DNA of 64,000 bases from Ustulina deusta (Eukaryota > Ascomycota > Sordariomycetes > Xylariales > Xylariaceae). Both the position numbers and the translations under genes were made by a program. The notes below the pieces were generated by a model, which ran no database searches, was not told where the DNA came from, and saw only the letters and a list, made by a program, of their open reading frames with translations. This document shows, piece by piece, positions 1-10,899 of this stretch; position 1 is the stretch's first letter; the number at the start of each line of letters is the position of its first letter. The stretch spans positions 248,001-312,000 of the forward strand of contig JAJNNX010000033.1 of assembly GCA_023159155.1 (NCBI GenBank), written 5' to 3'.

Positions 1-588
1 AGAAGCCAGACTCGTCACAAGGTTTGAATCAATATTCATCACTCAACAATACTCGACCAGGCGATTGGGCAACTCCCCCAACACCAGGACATGGACAAAA
101 TACTCAACACCACCCAGCCAAAAGGATGGCCATGTCACCGAATCCGAACAGGCCACCTGTTCCAGGATGGGGCCAGGAAAGCCCAGGTAAGGTGGCGAAC
201 TGGGATAAGAATTTGAAGAATTCGCCATCTGTTATATCCGCCCCGATTAACTTGTCGCTTTCTGAGGATGAACGCAGCCCAAACAATCGCTCCACTACAG
301 ATTCTCTGACAAGTCCACGAATACAACGGACATCAACAAATCATGCTATGGGAGGTAGTCCAGGGGAAGAACAGGAAGAATTATACGAGTATTTCCCACT
401 GAGTATAGATGACTGGTTAGTGTTCATACCCAGAAAGGACAACGCCAGGATAGTCACTAACGTGTTATAGGACGCCGCTTGTTGAAACGGTGTATCGCCC
501 ACATCTTGTGCATCACATAGCTCCACCACAAGAAATCAAAGCGCAACAGATCAGGAGCAAGTCGAAGAGATATTTCTCGGCCGAATAA
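1..588 (+). CDS. C-terminal part of a regulator-like protein, perhaps Ndt80-like (5' end outside window)
   Basis: The reading frame is open from base 3 with no upstream stop, so the start lies left of the window. Exon 3-415 is followed by a 55-base intron 416-470 (donor GTTAGT, branch CACTAAC, acceptor ATAG) and a last exon 471-588. The visible product is about 176 residues. It is low-complexity and rich in Pro, Ser and Asn, then ends in a compact block with EYFPLSIDDW, VYRPHLVHH and KSKRYFSAE. Such a conserved tail after a disordered stretch is typical of fungal transcription factors. From memory I associate this kind of tail with Ndt80/XprG/VIB-1/RON1 proteins, but the DNA-binding domain is not in the window, so the family is an inference. 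Its neighbours, a hexokinase and GlcN6P deaminase, would fit a RON1-type regulator of N-acetylglucosamine use. Confidence is high that it is a gene, low for the family. Confidence 0.7.
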
Positions 589-3464
589 CAATTGGCTTCG
601 ACGACATGGTTGGAGCAAGTGAACAGCAGACGAAGACGAAGGCGAAATGGGAAACGGTCCACTAACGACGGCGGCATGAGACCATGATGACTTTTTTTCC
701 GACATGATGAGGGAAGTTCGTGTATCTTCTCCTTTTGTTGAAGACATCTATCTTGTTTTGTGGTCAGCTAGACGGCGATTGAGCTACTGGCCTTATGTAG
801 TATACTGAAGGAACTCGTTGGATATCCCGCTTTCCTCGGCCGTTTTTCATGGCGTTCTAAGCCGCTATGCCGAAGCTAGGTATCGGTATTTAGAGAGACA
901 TTGGTTGTTATTTACAACCTCAATATACCCCTTGATATCTCTTTGATCTTGCAGCATTTGTTATTGAATCGTGCGATCGTAGCTCGTATCCCCGTTGTAC
1001 CAGTGCTATTGCCATGCTCGTCTCGATTCCAAGTCCGTTTCGTCATCATTCCTCATTCTATCAACATATAAATAAAGGTTTACTTATTTACTATGTTATT
1101 GCGTGCTTATGCTACATATATACAGGAATCACTTGTGGAGGAGATTTCCGTCCGGGTCTCGGACCTAGGGGATTTCTGCGTTGAACAGATCTTAGAAAAA
1201 ACTAAGAAGTTCACCGTGCTTATTTCTTCGGGGTTTGAATAGTCTGGAGGTCATGGAACTGAATTCAAAGTTTGCTTAAAATACAGCATTGGTTTAACAC
1301 TAGTTAATAACGTAACAAATAACTCAACACTTGCTAACAACGGAATAAGCATAAACGGTCGCTAATAATTGTAAGATAAGTGCCTCCTACTCTAAAATTG
1401 TAGGATTTTCCTTTTGACTTTGTTCCCAGGGATGTGTAGCCGTAGAGATAGAAAGGTTCAGTTATGAAGAAAAATGCCTTTTGTAACAATAAATAGTAGT
1501 AATATAACAAATAGCAACTAAACAACGGATGTAAGATGACAACTGAACTGTGTAGCGGCTTTTGTGAGGGCGGTAAACAGGGCGGTAAACAGACGAGTAA
1601 ACATAAACGAGGGATGAGGGACACTCGTAGGTCGTTCGAAGAACAAGGTAATCTGAAGAAGAAGTTGTCAATTCTTTAGTCTATACTGCGGCAGTCTGTA
1701 GACTTGATATATGGCTAGTGGCTAGCGTGCATTCATCGGCTGTGGATCTTTCCCCACGAAATTGCAGAAAAAGATGGAAGCAGCCGGTCCAACATAGATC
1801 ATAGCGGAGCCAAAGAACAGAATAGCCCCAGAATGCTGGGAGGCCTGGCAAAAGAGATCAACCTAAGCGAAAACTCAAGGGTCTGAGCAGCAAGGTGACG
1901 CCATCCAACGGACGATTTCGACCGCAGGGGAAGGTCCAAAGCCTGCTTATATACCATATACAATACTGACTGGGCATAAGTGCCTTGGTTTTTCCGTAGA
2001 TATAAAATATCTTCTCGTTCGGTTCAAATTGTAAGTGTTGCCATCCACCCATTGTCTTAGCCCGTAGATACCCCCGACAATACTAGGGCTTTCACTGCCA
2101 CCGGTGTAAACATCTTACACTTACACACTGCCACATTCTTCTGCCACGAATGCCCACAAAACACCAACCTAGCCTCTGGGTGGTGAAATGTAGTTTCCAG
2201 GAAACAATATGTGTTGATTCTGTCTGAAGTGAGGGACTGGGGTAGCTCACATGGCTGGAGCTGAGGTGATGATGGGCGGAAGATGGGATAGGGTGTGGGG
2301 TCACAAATTAGAAGACGTGCGGTGCATTGGAATAAGCATATCACCTAACATATCCTCGAGTAGGCAGGTATATCTACTATATACTTACTCGATGGTAACA
2401 GCCAGCACCTGCGTTTGATGCAGCAGGTAAGTCGCTCAGGTTGGTCAATTGAGTGATCTTATCCCCAAGATACTTAGACTGCCACGGCTCCCGAGAGAGC
2501 AAGAAGGGAAGAACGGAAAAAAAATAAAAAAATAAAAAAATAAAATAAATCGGTTGGCCTGTTTCGAGTTGTTCTATGGTTCTATCTGCAATGGGCAATG
2601 ATTGGGGAAACGCCGGTTAGTTATTGGTTGTCTCATATCCTCTGTCTGCTTACGTTCCTTAACTCGATGGCATAGAGGGGACAGAGGGAAATAAAAGACC
2701 ACTGGTATATTTATCGAGGCCGGCCTAGACTCACGACGACAACGACGAGCAGGATCACGCTCATATGTCAAATAAGAAACGGAAACGCTCGAACTTCATG
2801 AAGGCTTCTACATCAGAAGACGGGAAATGCTAACCCATAGACCGAGTGCGGATCAAATTTCGGCGAAGTACTGTAGCCTGAGGTATCAACAAGACGGAAA
2901 CCCAGGTGCTGGTGGCGAGGATGTTCCAGTCTAATACCTGGTACCGACAACACGGGGAATAAACGCACATATGCAACTAGACAACGGATTCTTTTCTCGC
3001 ATAAGTTATAATATTTCTAAGACATGAAGTTCATTGCGCTGCTAATATACTACTAGGTAGTAGGTAGACGAAGAGGTATGTGTTATTGTGGTATATACAG
3101 CAGTTAAAAGCGCGAGAGAGAAAAAAAAGCAATCGCAAGGATCGCCAGCTCCTCTTGCATCTTCTCTGTATGTATAGTAAGAATGAATATGCGCCGCTTC
3201 ATCATCAAACCCTTCTAAAACAACCCTCGCTTGGTTAGATAAAACCGTTACTGCTTTATCTTTTCCCCGCGAGTTTAGGGTATTCGTTGTTAACTGCTGT
3301 GCCTTAGCCCCTTCCCCTAGAAAAAAAACAAAGATTCAATAAATGACAGAACATGATATAGTCGTTGCCGATCATGATGCTTAAGACAATGATGAGAAAG
3401 TGCAAATGGCTTTATAAAGCGGGTATATGCAACCCCCGACCCCGTGACTTCATGCCGTTGTAAT
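589..3464. other. Convergent spacer between regulator-like gene and hexokinase
   Basis: This stretch lies between two genes that point at each other, so it holds two 3' ends and no promoter I can assign. Only short open frames of skewed composition occur. An A-rich run of AAATAAAA units sits near 2517-2548, and a TAGTAGGTAG motif near 3052-3068. I see no RNA gene or transposon feature. Confidence 0.6.
1071..1076 (+). terminator. Candidate poly(A) signal of the leftmost gene
   Basis: AATAAA stands about 480 bases past the stop at 588, in AT-rich sequence. It is the first exact hexamer downstream that I noticed. Fungal genes often do without an exact hexamer, so this is only suggestive. Confidence 0.25.
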
Positions 3465-5255
3465 CTACGCAGCCTGCCCCTCCGCAAGGGCACAGCCCAG
3501 TGCGACGGCGGCGCCGATAATCGAACTCTCGACCGCGGGGACGAGGTCGATGGACCCGGCGGCCAGAACAGGGTTCTCGGCCCCGGAGATTAGGGTGGTG
3601 ATGTGGTTTTGACATCTGGCCAGATAGCCGGGGTAGTGTTCGATGACGGAACCGTTGAAGGCGACTTTGGTGTGCGGTGGCGCGGTCAGGTCTTCCTCTG
3701 TCGCCGGCTTCTCCTCGGCGTCCTCGCACACTTGCTCCATTGCCGCCTCGTACCGCAGCTCCCAGAGAGAGAATACGGCTGCGCCGAGCAGGGCTGCCGA
3801 CCGCCGCGAGATGAACGAGGCGAGTGTTCGGATCGCGGATATGTCGGCGGGAGTGGCGGGGACGGGACATGGGTGCGCGGATGTGAAGGCTACCAGGGCT
3901 TTCTCGAGCGTAGAAGAGGTGTCACTGCGTTGCGTTTGGGTGTTAGTCTTCCTCTTTTCCAACGACATTGATGGGGCATTGTAAGGGGATGGTGAGGGTG
4001 GTTGAGGATGTGCGTGAAGGCTGTACTAACGCTTCCATTCGTGAGAGGATCTCAGTGTCGAGAGAGTAGGGGTCAGCAAGCGATGGCGGTAGCTCGCCAC
4101 CAAGCAAGCCTGTTGTCTCGACAGCCTCGACGATGGCAAGCCGGCAGATCTCGCCCAAGTAATAGCCGCTGAGGAAGTGCTCGAGCGGTTGAAATTCGGG
4201 GCGGGGGTGTGAGGCATTCAGGAGCGCATCCCACCGAGTTTCGGGGAGAATGTCGTGCCCGAACATGCCCAATTCCGTGTTGACAATGACATGGCTCGCT
4301 GAGTCGAACCAACCCTCGGGGCGTGTGCCATACTTGAAGCGGCTGATTGCCGACACTGGGAGATGCACGGCTATGTTCGTACCGGTGCCTAGAATCAAAC
4401 CAAACCGTGTTTCAGTATGGGTATAGGCCTGTGACAAAAGGGTCGCGCTGCTGTCGTTGATGATGGAGGCAAGTTGCACGTTGAGACCATGCTTTTGGCA
4501 GGCGAACTTGATGATTTCTCCTAGGTCTTGGCCTAACAGGCCACTGGTAGCAAGGAAACCCTTGCCCATGCCCATCAATAGGCCACCACCTAAGGATATT
4601 TGTCTTGGAGATTTGTCAGTAGACGTGGGAATATACAAGAAAGGAACTCTTACTCGACTGGGAAACTCCATGCTAAGCCCATAGGTATCGGGTCCTGGGT
4701 CTTTGCCACACCATCCTTCTGAATTACGTCGCGTATCCGCATCGCCATCCAGTCGAAGAAGGCCATGCCTTCAAGCCTTTTGATCTCTGGTGTGATCTTA
4801 AAGCTTATCATCCGTACGATCTCACATTCTCGCCCACGAGCTTCCCGGCCTCTCAACGCGACCAATGCAACCCGCAATGTCGATCCCCCAACGTCGAGGG
4901 CCAGATATTGGCCGATCTCCTTACCGGAGGGGAGAAGATGGTTGAAAGACGGTAACATACATTCGGGATGTGTCTGTAACCGCTCCCGAAATTGAGCTTT
5001 GAGATCTGAAGAGAACGCCTTTAACCGGTCACCCTCAATGGGGCCTAACAGCAGCTTCTGCGCTTCCTTCAGGAATTCCGCAATAGTCCTGGAAACTCTG
5101 ATTGTCTTGCCATCGACATCTTGGTCTTTTAACTTCCGGGGGCTAATCCAAAATGCGAATAACACCTGCAAGAAGGACTTGCCCCGCAGGAGCGACTTGA
5201 GGGCCGCCAGCAACGATTTTCTCAGTGTTGTCATTGCAGAAACGAGTGGCCGCAT
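3465..5255 (-). CDS. Divergent hexokinase-family protein, possible GlcNAc kinase
   Basis: Three exons, 5255-4654, 4603-4031 and 3924-3465, give 544 residues; the two introns have donors GTAAGA and GTTAGT. Hexokinase landmarks are present: phosphate-binding LALDVGGSTLR (D121), sugar-binding MGLAWSFPVE (191-201), catalytic Asp in ASIINDSSATLL (D251), and LILGTGTN (about 270-277). The family norm is LDLGGTNFR and VNDTVGTL, so this is a divergent branch, not a housekeeping glucokinase. I chose the ATG at 5255 because it leads into a hydrophobic basic N-terminus (residues 11-37) like the membrane- or mitochondrion-associated atypical hexokinases; the ATG at 5234 is an alternative. The head-to-head neighbour is GlcN6P deaminase, which suggests N-acetylglucosamine kinase (Trichoderma Hxk3, Candida Nag5/Hxk1). 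The other possibility is a regulatory hexokinase of the Aspergillus HxkC/XprF type. Hexokinase fold is certain; substrate is inferred. Confidence 0.88.
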
Positions 5256-8023
5256 GACAAAGGAAAAGAACGACTTTTCTTCTCTATTCTTTGGGGGCGG
5301 GGGGTGGGGTGGTATATATTCAAAACATGAAAATCGGGACACGGCTAGCCCTGAATAAACACCATGCAACAACGAGTGAGAGAGAGGCTGACGGGGAATG
5401 AGATCTGCCTCTCAAGCAACGCTTGCCATGTCTTAGAATAGGTGGCAATGTAAAGGGACCATGTGAGATTAAGCCAAGCGTTCGTTATGTTGTACGTTGT
5501 CTCAACCTGGGCCGCGTCGAGACTCGTATAGGCGGTAAAGGGCTAGGGCAGATGGGAATGAAACCTGCCGGCACAAGAATTGCTGCGATGCGATGTATGT
5601 AGATACTGATGGGCGGCCCGATGGTTGGATCTGGACCATGTACGATCCCCAGATGAGACGACAACGAGGAGCCAACCGCAGCGCTCGAATCCGGAGAAGC
5701 AACGCAGGTAACGGAACAGGGCGACGACCCCAATGGGTAAGTTACAGCACGAATAAGTGATGCAATATACGAGCGAATGAGGTGCAGGCAATAAGTAGTG
5801 TAGATACAATAATATGTAATCTAGCAGGCAATGAATGAGAGAAGTGAGGGGGGTTTAGATAGACGATACCCTCGCGTGTAAGACAGCAGCAGGCAAAGCG
5901 AAGTAGATCAGATCACGCAAGCAATCGGCGACTAACAAACAACCAGACACCAACAACCTCTGCCGATAAACACAAATGTGCACAATACGAAGTTGCGCCC
6001 GCTGGCCGGACCCCTGTTGTAACCAGAGAAAGGGACCGACTTCCCAAAAGCTACAAAGCTACGACAAGCTACGGGCGGAAACGACGGGCGCTTGAGACCT
6101 GGGTTCACGCCTACCAGCGGGAGAGGGCAGAGAGAATACCTAGGACAATCCGATCATAGGGAGGGCCGGAAAGAAGGGGCACAGGGCAAATGGGACAACC
6201 AATACGGGGCGAACGGGGCAAGCCAGAAGATCTCTTGTCACCAACGATGCTGGCCTAGGCAGGTGACTTTCTGGGTGGTGCTCGTTGGATGTGTAAGCGG
6301 GAGAACGGCAGTGCTGGGCAGTTTGCTGCTCTGCGAGCTTGCTGCTTGACTGCTCGCGATCCGTTTTTTTTCGTATAGAGGAGCAGGTAGCAGCATCTAG
6401 TGTACGCTACCGTAGTGCATACCTAATCAAGGGAGTGCAGCGAGTGAGTGTTACTGTAACGGTAGAATGTAGAAATGACAAGAGATTGGGGGGGGGGGGG
6501 CAACTAGGTTTGCCGGGCGCCAATTGGTGTAATGTTTTACCCGTGCATTTGAGTGCTTCTGTGTAGACGGGAGTTGCGATGTGATGTAACGTTGTAGGCC
6601 CGACAAGGTGTAGACTTTGTGCTTGTTACTATAAGCTGTTTTAGTATTACCTCAAGGGGCAGGGATCATCTTGATATCATTGGGCCGTACAAGCCACATC
6701 ATGACTTATCATCAGGTTGTTATTAAATGCCAGGTTGTGCAATTCCCCCTATTCGGTCTGAGAATTCAAAACCTCCTTTTCGCTGGGACCAATGCGATCT
6801 AGTTATACAGTTGCACAACGACCTGTCTGGGTGGTACGCAGGAGGTGGTTCTCGTTAAGGCTGGAGCAGCATTGGGAGGGTCGTAAATGCATTGGTACCT
6901 CTGTCCTGGGTAATGTGGCTGGTGATCCGCCAAGAATAGATGGAAAAAGGGGAGATCTCCGTCCGACCCCTGCGAGTCAGTCAAGTGTCTGCTCCGCAAC
7001 GAAACATCACAATCTGCGAATCACCGGCCTCAGTCTCCTCTCAGGAATTCACCTATTGCTTCCCGAACCGAGATGCACGGACGGCATGAGAGGTGCTCGA
7101 GCGAACATACGCGTACACAGCTAAATTACGACAGCACTAATGCATAGTGTAAATAATATGGCTCCTCAGCAGTTCGTGGACCCTCTTCCGAATTGGGTGT
7201 TGAGGCTCTGTTAGACCCATAACAGATGTGGCAGACTTGAACGATGACTTCCTTCCATGCTGTTTCTCGAAGCGTGTGCAGTGTGTGATCGATGTGTCCT
7301 CGTCGTGAACGTCTTTGGGCTCTTGAGCCGAGACCGGTTTGGCTCCCCGCGGCGGGATCGTCGTAACTCTGCATTAGCCCAGGGTAGCTGTCAGGCAGCG
7401 ACTAAAGAGGCCTCTCCCGCACCAAATGCGTTAGGCTAGTGTCTTTAATAGAACTTTCCATCCCTCTCGATCCCTGAGTAATGCCGAGATCGCCGTAGAA
7501 GGCAGGTTGACAGGATCGGTCAGTTGGTCGGGCAAAGCTCCCGACCAACCAGATGCCATATCGTCCCACATGACTGACTACAGACCGGCCTCACACGTGA
7601 GCGACGTTGGTTTGGGAACCTTTGGGAGGAGGCGAGCGACTACAACGTTCAATGGGGGTGGACCTGGTGCTTCACACCCTCACCATTTCGCCCGAGACAT
7701 CATGCTACGAATTCGCGTCTCCTTTGGTGGACCGTCATGTTCATCCAGCTAAACGTTTCATCTCGGTTGGGGAGCATCCTGCGGTCAGCGCCATAGAATT
7801 ACCATAGGCTTGTGTCATCTCTTGCCACTATGGACAATGGCCGCCCCTCTTAATAGCTACGAAGCCGGTATCGACGGTTACTCTTCTACATTCTTATTTT
7901 CAAAGGCCAGGACTACCCGACACGAGGTACACCGACACATTTCAGCTCGTGTTTGATACCACCTTAGACCCTTCTTTCCTTTCTTAGACCTCACCTTCCG
8001 ACTTCAGATACTACGTCGTCAAC
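5256..8023. other. Divergent promoter region between hexokinase and GlcN6P deaminase
   Basis: This 2.8-kb spacer separates two genes transcribed away from each other, so it must hold both promoters. No credible coding frame is present. A run of 13 G bases lies at 6488-6500. A pyrimidine-rich stretch (about 7965-8015) immediately precedes the deaminase ATG, as is common for fungal promoters. Confidence 0.6.
5971..5977 (+). promoter_or_regulatory. Possible Ndt80-type middle sporulation element core
   Basis: CACAAAT matches the core CRCAAAW of the Ndt80 binding site. It lies in the shared promoter region of the hexokinase and deaminase genes. A seven-base match is expected by chance in a spacer this long, so it counts only together with the cluster argument. 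Confidence 0.2.
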
Positions 8024-9291
8024 ATGAGGCTCATCATTCGCGACGATGCCGAAACTGCCAGCTCCTATGTCGCTAATTACATCATCGACCGGATCCGTCA
8101 CTTCAACCCTACCCCCTCACATCCATTCGTGCTTGGACTTCCGACAGGCTCCAGCCCGCTTGGCGTATACAGGATATTAGTCGAGAAGTACAAGGCCGGC
8201 GCAGTATGTATCATCAGTGTGTTAGGCAATAGGATAGACAACTGACGATATTTTCTTAGATCTCCTTTGAGAATGTCGTCACCTTCAACATGGTACGCGT
8301 TTGCTTTTTGATGCTCCACATATATAACATAGTTTGACACATAATGTAGGATGAGTACGTGGGGATTCCCCGGGATCATCCCGAGAGCTACCACTCGTTC
8401 ATGTGGAAGCACTTCTTCTCCCACGTGAATGCGAACCCCAACAACGTACACATACTCAACGGTAACGCGCCTAACCTTGAGGCCGAGTGCGTCGAGTATG
8501 AAAATAAAATCAAGCGTGCCGGAGGCATTGACCTCTTCCTTGGTGGCATTGGCGAGGACGGCCACATTGCCTTCAATGAGCCTGGCTCCAGCTTAGCCTC
8601 TAGGACTCGTGTCAAGACCCTCGCATATGACACCATCCTAGCCAACTCCCGCTTCTTTGACAACGATGTAGGCAAGGTCCCCAGGATGGCCTTGACGGTT
8701 GGTGTCCAGACCATCCTCGAAGCAAGAGAAGTCGTCATCATCATCCTCGGCGCACGCAAATCTCTAGCTCTGCAGAAGTGCATCGAGCAGGGCGTGAACC
8801 ACATGTGGACTCTCTCGAGTCTTCAACTTCACCCTCACCCGATGATTGTGTGCGACGAGGATGCCACATTAGAACTTCAAGTAAAGACCGTAAAGGTGTG
8901 TTATTCTAATATTACTTTCATCAACTTCAATTGTCCATATTAACATCATACTAACGTCAATCTCGTATAGTACTTCAAGAGTATCGAGAAAGTGGCAAGC
9001 GAACAAGGTTTCGAGCAGATTTTGCCTTCGCGCATTCGGACTGGCCCCGCGCCGGCCCCTATTCCCAAGACTGTTGTAGACGAGGTTCAATCCCCAACAA
9101 TCTTAGCCCCCCAGCCCATGACATCACGCCTATTGCGCGCAACCCCCGCAACGGAATACCCTGTTCGATCGGTGTCGCCCGATCTGATTCCGGATCGAAT
9201 GGCTGACCGCGTTGGCGTGCCGGATCTTGTCCGCCGACTGACTCCCCAGCCCGAGCAGCAGCATCACCGGCTAGCTAGCGTCGGCGCATAA
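8024..9291 (+). CDS. Glucosamine-6-phosphate deaminase/isomerase
   Basis: Four exons, 8024-8203, 8260-8292, 8350-8895 and 8971-9291, give 359 residues; exon 2 is only 33 bases. It converts glucosamine-6-phosphate to fructose-6-phosphate and ammonia, the last step of N-acetylglucosamine catabolism, in the cytosol. The NagB signatures are in order: [11 protein letters not shown] (about 40-50), TFNMDEYVGIP spanning exons 2 and 3, the catalytic loop [17 protein letters not shown] with the ring-opening His, and [10 protein letters not shown]. Beyond the bacterial core (about 266 residues) it carries a C-terminal tail of about 90 residues rich in Pro and Arg, which I cannot assign to a domain. The start follows a pyrimidine-rich leader in the context CAACATGAG. 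Shared promoter region with the hexokinase-family gene supports a joint role. Called dam1 in Trichoderma, NAG1 in Candida and nagB in bacteria. Confidence 0.95.
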
Positions 9292-9635
9292 CCATGGTAC
9301 ATCCAACAACGAAAACGTAATTACGATCCTGGTCGGTAAAGGAGGTGTCGCTCTCTTCATTTCACTAGAATGTGCTGGCATCATCCAGGCCCTGTTCTCA
9401 CACCATTCGGAAGATTGGCACGAGGTTTGAGAGACGGAGATTCAATTCTGTATTTTAGCACCGGTCATCAAATTGGCATATATTCTATCTAGCAGACAGA
9501 TTAGCCAAGGCCATTCATTGGTTCATGTTACGAGTTGTATGTAGACGGCAGCCCAAGCAGTTCGATCCAGTAACGCCCGGCGCGTTAAGGGACGTCAAGA
9601 TACCCATGTACGTTATGTTTTATGATCGGTTTTCC

Positions 9636-9641
9636 AATAAA
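9636..9641 (+). terminator. Candidate poly(A) signal of the GlcN6P deaminase gene
   Basis: AATAAA sits in AT-rich sequence about 345 bases after the stop codon. It is the clearest hexamer between this gene and the next TATA box. Confidence 0.35.
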
Positions 9642-9857
9642 ATTATGTATTTTATTTCATATGCGTGTGCTGATATGCTTTCCCGTCGATTTGCATTGCG
9701 CGTGAGCCGAAGCGATAAACGCTCAAACTTCCTGCCAAGCCTTACTTACTCCCAAGCATGTTAGTCCACAACAGCATACATCTCGACATGACCACCATAA
9801 CTCGGACAACGGCGCCGAGAGAGCATGTTGAATAAGGCCTTACGCTGTTCAATACAT

Positions 9858-9867
9858 TATATATAAA
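9858..9867 (+). promoter_or_regulatory. TATA box of the small gene at 10095
   Basis: TATATATAAA lies about 230 bases upstream of the ATG at 10095. It would place the transcript start near 9890-9900 with a leader of about 200 bases, which supports the small downstream frame being a real gene. Confidence 0.45.
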
Positions 9868-10094
9868 CTAACCCGTAATTTCGATAGTGAAGTGTCTTTC
9901 CATTCCATCATCACCAACCTCACCACAGAACCTCCCTTCCAGGCCGAGCATCAAAACCGCATCTGTCCATCAAGACCCATCTAGGATAGAAAGCAAGCGC
10001 ACCCTTGATTTCATCGCTCCGAAAAGCAAGACCATCCATCACCCCCCCACGTCCAATACACCGGAATCGACGAAACCAGGCATCGATCGTCAAA

Positions 10095-10451
10095 ATGTCT
10101 CATCGATCAAACACCCCTCTCTTCTCGACCCCGCGAGCCGCGCCTCTCGCGGGGAAATCACCCTTCTCCACCAGCAGCTATCGCGGCGTCGCCGGCGGCA
10201 CCGCATCGACTGCGTCCGCGGGACCCAACCCGGGATTCCTGCGTCGACTAGCGTCGATGCCGCGGGGTCGAGCGTCTCTCGCCGCCGCAGTAGCCGTCGG
10301 GTGTGTGATTGAGTACGAAACTCTGGGCTCTCCCATAGCGCCAAGGACTTTAGCGGGAAGGGGGAGGAGTGACGATGTCACTCTGGGCGAAAGGGGGAAA
10401 CGAATGGAACTGAGGAGATGGAAAGGGGAGGGGGGAGGGAGAGAGGGTTAG
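10095..10451 (+). CDS. Small hypothetical protein with mitochondrial-type N-terminus
   Basis: The ATG has a good context (CAAAATGTC) and opens 118 codons. Residues 1-55 are rich in Ser, Thr, Arg and Ala with almost no acidic residues, as in mitochondrial import signals. Next come RRLASMPRGR and a short hydrophobic stretch, SLAAAVAVGCVIEYE, that could be a membrane anchor. After about residue 80 the composition turns to Gly and Arg and looks less like protein. An intron may start near GTGTGTG at 10300, giving a different C-terminus. No family is recognised. The upstream TATA box and clean start are the main arguments for a gene. Confidence 0.45.
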   Translation: MSHRSNTPLFSTPRAAPLAGKSPFSTSSYRGVAGGTASTASAGPNPGFLRRLASMPRGRASLAAAVAVGCVIEYETLGSPIAPRTLAGRGRSDDVTLGERGKRMELRRWKGEGGGREG

Positions 10452-10899
10452 AGGTTATTTGGGTCCGTGTGCTAAAATGGATTGTGATTTGATGTACGAG
10501 TGGAATGCAAGACCAATGGGACATGCAGACGCGCAGACGTGCTTGTGGCATAGGCGGGCAACTTGTTGTTATCGTCATGTGAGAATTCGGTATGGCCGAG
10601 GATGGGAAATATAGTTGCTGAGATCTCTCACTCATTTTGGTTTGAATGTGACATAGGTAGATACATCTATTGAACATCCCTCCCCCTTAGATTCTCACCT
10701 AACGAATAAACCCCTCAAGGATTATCGGCTTATTTCATCCGGATAACACCATGAAATTGAGGCCAAGTAAAAAACAAAGGCGTTTATGTTGCCATATCTG
10801 CACAGTCCAGTGGGGGCTGGTGCATATGCAACCCATTATCAAGCTTTGTGTCACTTGTGCATTCTTCACTCGTCCAATCGCGCATCAGACTTCCACCGC
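10452..10899. other. Convergent spacer before the ceramidase gene
   Basis: It lies between the 3' ends of the small plus-strand gene and the minus-strand ceramidase. AATAAA occurs near 10704. I see no coding or repeat feature. Confidence 0.5.

Larger units (their letters stand above)
9292..10094 (+). other. Spacer: 3' region of deaminase gene and promoter of small gene
   Basis: The first part is the likely 3' untranslated region of the deaminase gene, with AATAAA near 9636. The second part is the promoter and leader of the next gene, with a TATA box near 9858. An open frame beginning at 9887 overlaps the leader in another frame and looks accidental. Confidence 0.5.

Noticed and set aside
9541..9590. 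GTTCGATCC, resembling a tRNA B box
   Set aside because: The flanks do not pair into a T arm and no acceptor stem or A box is found at the right distance.
10005..10094. Earlier in-frame start (10005) for the small gene
   Set aside because: The nearer ATG at 10095 has a better context and begins the import-signal-like sequence; the extra 30 residues look like translated leader.
9887..10312. A 141-codon open frame overlapping the small gene
   Set aside because: Composition is that of a leader and of a shifted frame of the real gene; the TATA box and the ATG at 10095 explain the region better.
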